Shown here: piece after piece, positions 60,653-64,000 of the stretch
Numbering within the stretch: position 1 is the first letter of the stretch
How the letters are laid out: the number at the start of each line of letters is the position of its first letter
Source of the DNA: G963667975 sp963677395
GTDB taxonomy: Bacteria; Bacteroidota; Bacteroidia; Bacteroidales; G963667975
Assembly: GCA_963677395.2 (NCBI GenBank)
Contig: OY781965.2
Location: forward strand, 124,001 to 188,000
Reading direction: 5' to 3'
Length of the DNA stretch: 64,000 nucleotides
The notes under the pieces: model-generated
Database searches by the model: none
What the model was told of the DNA's origin: nothing
Seen by the model: only the letters and a program-made list of their open reading frames with translations
Made by a program: the position numbers and the translations under genes

Positions 60653-61543
60653 ATGAACCTGAAAAAAATCACCCTGCTATTTTTTTTATTGACAAGCCTT
60701 TCATTGTCGGCACAAGACGATTTAATGAACATGCTTGATGATGGCTCCCAAACAACCAATTATACCTATGCAACCTTTAAAACCACCCGGGTTGTAATTG
60801 GTCAATCTATTGAAAATCCTGCAAGTGGAAATCTGAACTTTGTAATTTCTCACCATTTCGGTCATCTGAATGAAGGGGCTTACGAACTTTTTGGATTGGA
60901 CAAATCTACAATTCGCCTTGGGTTGGAATATGGTATAAATGACAGATTAGCAATAGGTTTGGGCCGGAGTACGTATCAGAAAACAGTTGACGGATCGTTG
61001 AAGTACAAAATTCTTCGTCAGTCAACTGGGAAAAGAAATATGCCGATCAGCCTTTCTTATTATGGATCAATCACGATAAACACACTTAAATGGGCAGACC
61101 CTGAACGTAAAAACTATTTCTCATCCCGCCTTTCATATATTCATCAATTGCTGATAGCCCGAAAAATTAATGACAGGATTTCTATGCAGTTAACGCCTTC
61201 GATTGTCCATAAAAACCTGGTGCCTAAAATTCAGGATCCAAACACAATTTACGTAATGGGAGCAGGTGGGAGAATTAAACTAACCAACCGAATATCACTT
61301 AATGCCGAATATCATCACATCCTGAGTTCACAAACATCAAAAGATTTTGATAACTCATTGTCGATAGGTTTTGATATTGAGACAGGAGGGCATGTATTTC
61401 AGCTATTTTTCACCAATTCGCAACCTTTGTTTGAAAGAGGTTTTCTCACCGAAACATTGGGAACCTGGGGAAAAGCAGATATCTATTTCGGATTTAATAT
61501 TTCCAGATCTTTTGTGATCAAGAAACCGAAGAGCTTTCGCTAA
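60653..61543 (+). CDS. Beta-barrel outer-membrane protein (DUF5777)
   Basis: Encodes 296 residues. A signal peptide (KKITLLFFLLTSLSLSAQ) is followed by alternating amphipathic strands (FKTTRVVIGQSIENPASGNL, RLGLEYGINDRLAIGLGRST) of a barrel. It closes the run of six genes and is followed by a perfect terminator (61560-61581). Clusters of cytochrome, YceI and this barrel suggest a shared respiratory or electron-transfer role. That is an inference. Confidence 0.7.
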   Translation: MNLKKITLLFFLLTSLSLSAQDDLMNMLDDGSQTTNYTYATFKTTRVVIGQSIENPASGNLNFVISHHFGHLNEGAYELFGLDKSTIRLGLEYGINDRLAIGLGRSTYQKTVDGSLKYKILRQSTGKRNMPISLSYYGSITINTLKWADPERKNYFSSRLSYIHQLLIARKINDRISMQLTPSIVHKNLVPKIQDPNTIYVMGAGGRIKLTNRISLNAEYHHILSSQTSKDFDNSLSIGFDIETGGHVFQLFFTNSQPLFERGFLTETLGTWGKADIYFGFNISRSFVIKKPKSFR

Positions 61544-61559
61544 TTTATTTAAATAATTA

Positions 61560-61588
61560 CGACTATCAAAACTGATAGTCGTTTTTTT
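61560..61588 (+). terminator. Rho-independent terminator after the cytochrome cluster
   Basis: CGACTATCA (61560-61568) pairs perfectly with TGATAGTCG (61573-61581) with a 4-base loop, followed by a run of seven T. A standard intrinsic terminator. Confidence 0.85.
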
Positions 61589-61818
61589 CTTATATTTAAC
61601 AAAACACAAATTAAAATATATAGATTTATTATTTTAAATACTAATGGTTGGTTTTATTAGAAAATATTGAATATTATTTTCTTAATATGTGCGTAATATA
61701 TTGATGTTGTTTTGGTTATGAGAAACATTAAACAATTTGTCAATTGTTGATAAGTACTTAAAAACAGATTACGACAACCTTTAAATTTGTTTATATTTGT
61801 AAATAGTAGATGCAATGT

Positions 61819-61927
61819 CGTTAAGTTAACGAAAACAGGCTTCCCTGGTTCTCAGGAACCAACCCGAAGGTCACACTGAGCGGGAATCTAAGTGTCTCTT
61901 GTTAAGAGCATTTGTCTTTGCTTAACG
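61819..61927 (+). ncRNA. Candidate structured RNA or leader
   Basis: CGTTAAG (61819-61825) pairs with CTTAACG (61921-61927). Inside are three hairpins: TGGTTC with GAACCA (61846-61851, 61856-61861), CCCG with CGGG (61863-61866, 61881-61884) and CTCTT with AAGAG (61896-61900, 61904-61908). The whole would be a four-way junction. A TATATTTG box lies at 61792-61799. It could be an sRNA or a regulatory leader of the gene at 61986. Confidence 0.4.
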
Positions 61928-61985
61928 TAATTACATTGAATAGAGATAAGCAAACATCAAAACCAGCTCTAAAGTTAAGTAAAGA

Positions 61986-63767
61986 ATGATAAATCTAAAC
62001 CGGGGTATTTCAATTCTCAGCTTATTTTTTTTAGTACTTTTTGCGGGATGTAATAATGATAAACCTGTTAAGAGAAATAACGCATTATGGAAAGAGATAG
62101 ACCTTCTTAAACAAAAGTATGGTCAGAGTTACATAAATTGTCCGGATAGTGCTGAAAAAATTGCATTCAGGATGCTTCATATTTTTGATTCGATAGGAGA
62201 AAATATGGAGCGATTAAATACTTATGATAAACTATCTGATTTATATCAATACAGGAAAAAAGATGATATCAAGGCTTTAGACTGTATGACAAAAGCTTTA
62301 GAAATCTATTCAAAGCATCCTGATTTGCCACTTGAAAATCCGTATTTTTTCATTAATAATGCTAATATTCTTTATCGGAATAAATTATATGATCATGCGA
62401 TAGAATTATATAAGCAATCTTACACAATAGCGAAGAATCAGAATTGTGTTTTTGCGACTTCTCTGGCATTGAGTAATATAGGGTTGGTTTATAAAGAACT
62501 TGGCAAGTATCCGTTAGCGATTAACTATTTCCATAAGTCTAACAATATTATTAAAGACCCAAATGATATAGTTAAAGCTCAGTATTATTACTATCTGGCA
62601 TCGGTCTTTTTTAAATTAAGACAGGCAGACTCTACGGATTACTATTGCAGGAAATCGAAGAGTATTTTAGATGTTTTTGAAAGAGATAGCCTGTATGTTA
62701 AAGTTATTGATAAAGAGCCTTTTGCAATTGCATTTTATGAAATAGAATCAGATTTCTATAAATTGATGGCAGAAAGAGAAATTCTGAATAACCATTTTGG
62801 AAATGGACTTGGCTATTATAAGCAATCATTACAAAGTGCAAGGTTAGCAGGATCGGAATCAAGACTTTCAGAAGTGTATTTTGATTTGTCTCAATCGTAT
62901 TTGCAATTTGATAATTCGCAAATGATTGAAAATTATGCTGATTCCGCAATGCAAAATGCAAAATCAGTATCAAACATATCCTTACAGTTAGATATAAGTA
63001 CATTCTTAACATCCTATTTTGCCAAGAAACAAAATGCAGCAAAACGAAATTATTATCTTTCAAAATCAGAGAGTTTAAAAGATTCGATAATTCAGATTTC
63101 ATCGAGAGATGAAGTAGTACAGAATAAAATCATTCTTGCATCATCTCCTCTGATCCTTTCAATGAAGAATCTTAAGCAATCACAGATGAATTACAAATCA
63201 ATTATTAAGCAACAATATTTTATTATTGTTCTGTTAGTTGTTGTGATAGGAATGTTGGTGATAATTAGATTGATCATTTATTATCAGAAAAGAAAAGTAC
63301 ATCAGATAAATAAACAATTAGTTAAGCGAACGTCAGAGATTTTAGAGTTAGAAGATCAGCTATTGAGCAGTAATTCAGCAAAGCGAAATGATCAGCTACT
63401 GGAGAAACTTGAACAACTAATGAAGTCGGAAATGTATTTCCTTGATAGTGGACTAACGTTAGTGGAACTTTCTGGTAAGCTCAATACAAATCAAACTTAT
63501 CTTTCTCAACTAATCAATCAGCATTACGGAGTTAACTTTAATGACTACATAAACGAGCTTAGAATAAAAGAAGCTTGCAAGCATTTAAACAGTGATGAGT
63601 ATCGAAATTATAAAATTGAATACCTTGCCGAAATTGTAGGGTTTAAAGGAACGTCCACGTTTTATACCGCGTTTAAGAAGTTTACAGGTGTAAGCCCTTC
63701 TACGTATAAGAAACTTAGTCTGGACGCTGTTAAAGGTCAGATTGGCATGTCTTCGTTAGCGTGTTAG
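61986..63767 (+). CDS. TPR/transmembrane/AraC-type regulator
   Basis: Encodes 593 residues. It opens with a signal peptide (ISILSLFFLVLFAGC, lipobox-like). Residues about 60-370 are tetratricopeptide-like repeats (for example ALSNIGLVYKELGKYPLAIN). A membrane segment follows (YFIIVLLVVVIGMLVIIRLI, about residue 412), then a short coiled linker and an AraC helix-turn-helix (LVELSGKLNTNQTYLSQLIN, CKHLNSDEYRNYKIEYLAEI, FKGTSTFYTAFKKFTGVSPS). This is the layout of a one-protein signal system: TPR outside, DNA-binding inside. It stands alone; a candidate structured leader precedes it. The last 230 bases of the window (63768-64000) show no gene that I can support. Confidence 0.8.
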   Translation: MINLNRGISILSLFFLVLFAGCNNDKPVKRNNALWKEIDLLKQKYGQSYINCPDSAEKIAFRMLHIFDSIGENMERLNTYDKLSDLYQYRKKDDIKALDCMTKALEIYSKHPDLPLENPYFFINNANILYRNKLYDHAIELYKQSYTIAKNQNCVFATSLALSNIGLVYKELGKYPLAINYFHKSNNIIKDPNDIVKAQYYYYLASVFFKLRQADSTDYYCRKSKSILDVFERDSLYVKVIDKEPFAIAFYEIESDFYKLMAEREILNNHFGNGLGYYKQSLQSARLAGSESRLSEVYFDLSQSYLQFDNSQMIENYADSAMQNAKSVSNISLQLDISTFLTSYFAKKQNAAKRNYYLSKSESLKDSIIQISSRDEVVQNKIILASSPLILSMKNLKQSQMNYKSIIKQQYFIIVLLVVVIGMLVIIRLIIYYQKRKVHQINKQLVKRTSEILELEDQLLSSNSAKRNDQLLEKLEQLMKSEMYFLDSGLTLVELSGKLNTNQTYLSQLINQHYGVNFNDYINELRIKEACKHLNSDEYRNYKIEYLAEIVGFKGTSTFYTAFKKFTGVSPSTYKKLSLDAVKGQIGMSSLAC

Positions 63768-64000
63768 CTGTTCTGGTGATGTAATACCTTTATAGAGATA
63801 AGAGTCGAACGGATTGGTCGGTTTTATTCTACTTGTTTAGGAAGCTAAGACAGTCTTTTTTACCAGATGAGATACCTTTTGAACAACCTCTTATTGTGCT
63901 TAAAATAGTAAAGAATATAGTGCAGAGAGAAAAGAATTTTCTTCTAAAATTGTATCTTCGCCACTTATGAATTCATTATCTGAACAAGTCTTGCTTCAAA

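Overview
The window comes from a member of the Bacteroidota. The evidence is a Por-secretion (T9SS) type C-terminal sorting domain (58047-58835), TAnnTTTG -7 promoter boxes before aspS and folB, a hybrid TPR/AraC regulator, and low GC. The class Bacteroidia is likely; nothing finer can be supported.

Region 1 (1 to about 34.6 kb) is most of a tailed prophage, nearly all on the minus strand. From right to left it holds a repressor/Cro-like switch with palindromic operators (33.7-34.5 kb), a run of small early genes including an unlisted 38-residue membrane protein (32529-32645), a primase-helicase, and a DnaA-domain-IV-like protein. The late genes follow: ClpP-type prohead protease with scaffold, major capsid protein, terminase small and large subunits, portal, head-tail connectors, and a tape measure protein cut by the left window edge. 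No integrase is visible. The right end seems to lie in the 3' end of a tRNA gene (34603-34618), followed by a strong hairpin. A HicBA toxin-antitoxin pair sits among the tail genes.

The prophage is interrupted by two sets of AT-rich accessory genes that look like integron gene cassettes. Five plus-strand units lie at 22.6-28.1 kb and three minus-strand units at 10.3-13.9 kb. Long imperfect palindromes resembling attC sites separate them. In five units the left arm of the palindrome complements the GTTRRRY-like start of the same cassette, as expected for integron cassettes. Cargo includes a DUF4365-like protein, an AAA ATPase fused to a methyltransferase, a membrane-anchored dCTP-deaminase/dUTPase-fold protein and a serine-protease-fold protein. 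No integron integrase is present in the window.

Region 2 (34.9-49.3 kb) is host DNA. One tightly packed minus-strand operon runs from 49275 to 38400: methylcrotonyl-CoA carboxylase beta, methylglutaconyl-CoA hydratase, methylcrotonyl-CoA carboxylase alpha, acyl-CoA dehydrogenase, HMG-CoA reductase, a GHMP kinase, diphosphomevalonate decarboxylase, mevalonate kinase and a UbiA prenyltransferase. This gene set reads as a route from leucine-derived isovaleryl-CoA through HMG-CoA and mevalonate to isopentenyl diphosphate, bypassing HMG-CoA synthase. Its 3' side carries the remains of a tandem duplication (35.88-38.14 kb): fragments of mevalonate kinase, HMG-CoA reductase and acyl-CoA dehydrogenase, plus an intact but motif-damaged second decarboxylase gene.

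Region 3 (49.7-64 kb) carries recJ, an unknown membrane protein, a DUF169 protein, aspS, folB, a DUF6873-like protein, an Elp3-like radical SAM protein, and a six-gene cluster of heme-binding secreted proteins, an OB-fold protein, YceI and a beta-barrel protein. It ends with a candidate structured RNA upstream of a large TPR/AraC transmembrane regulator.
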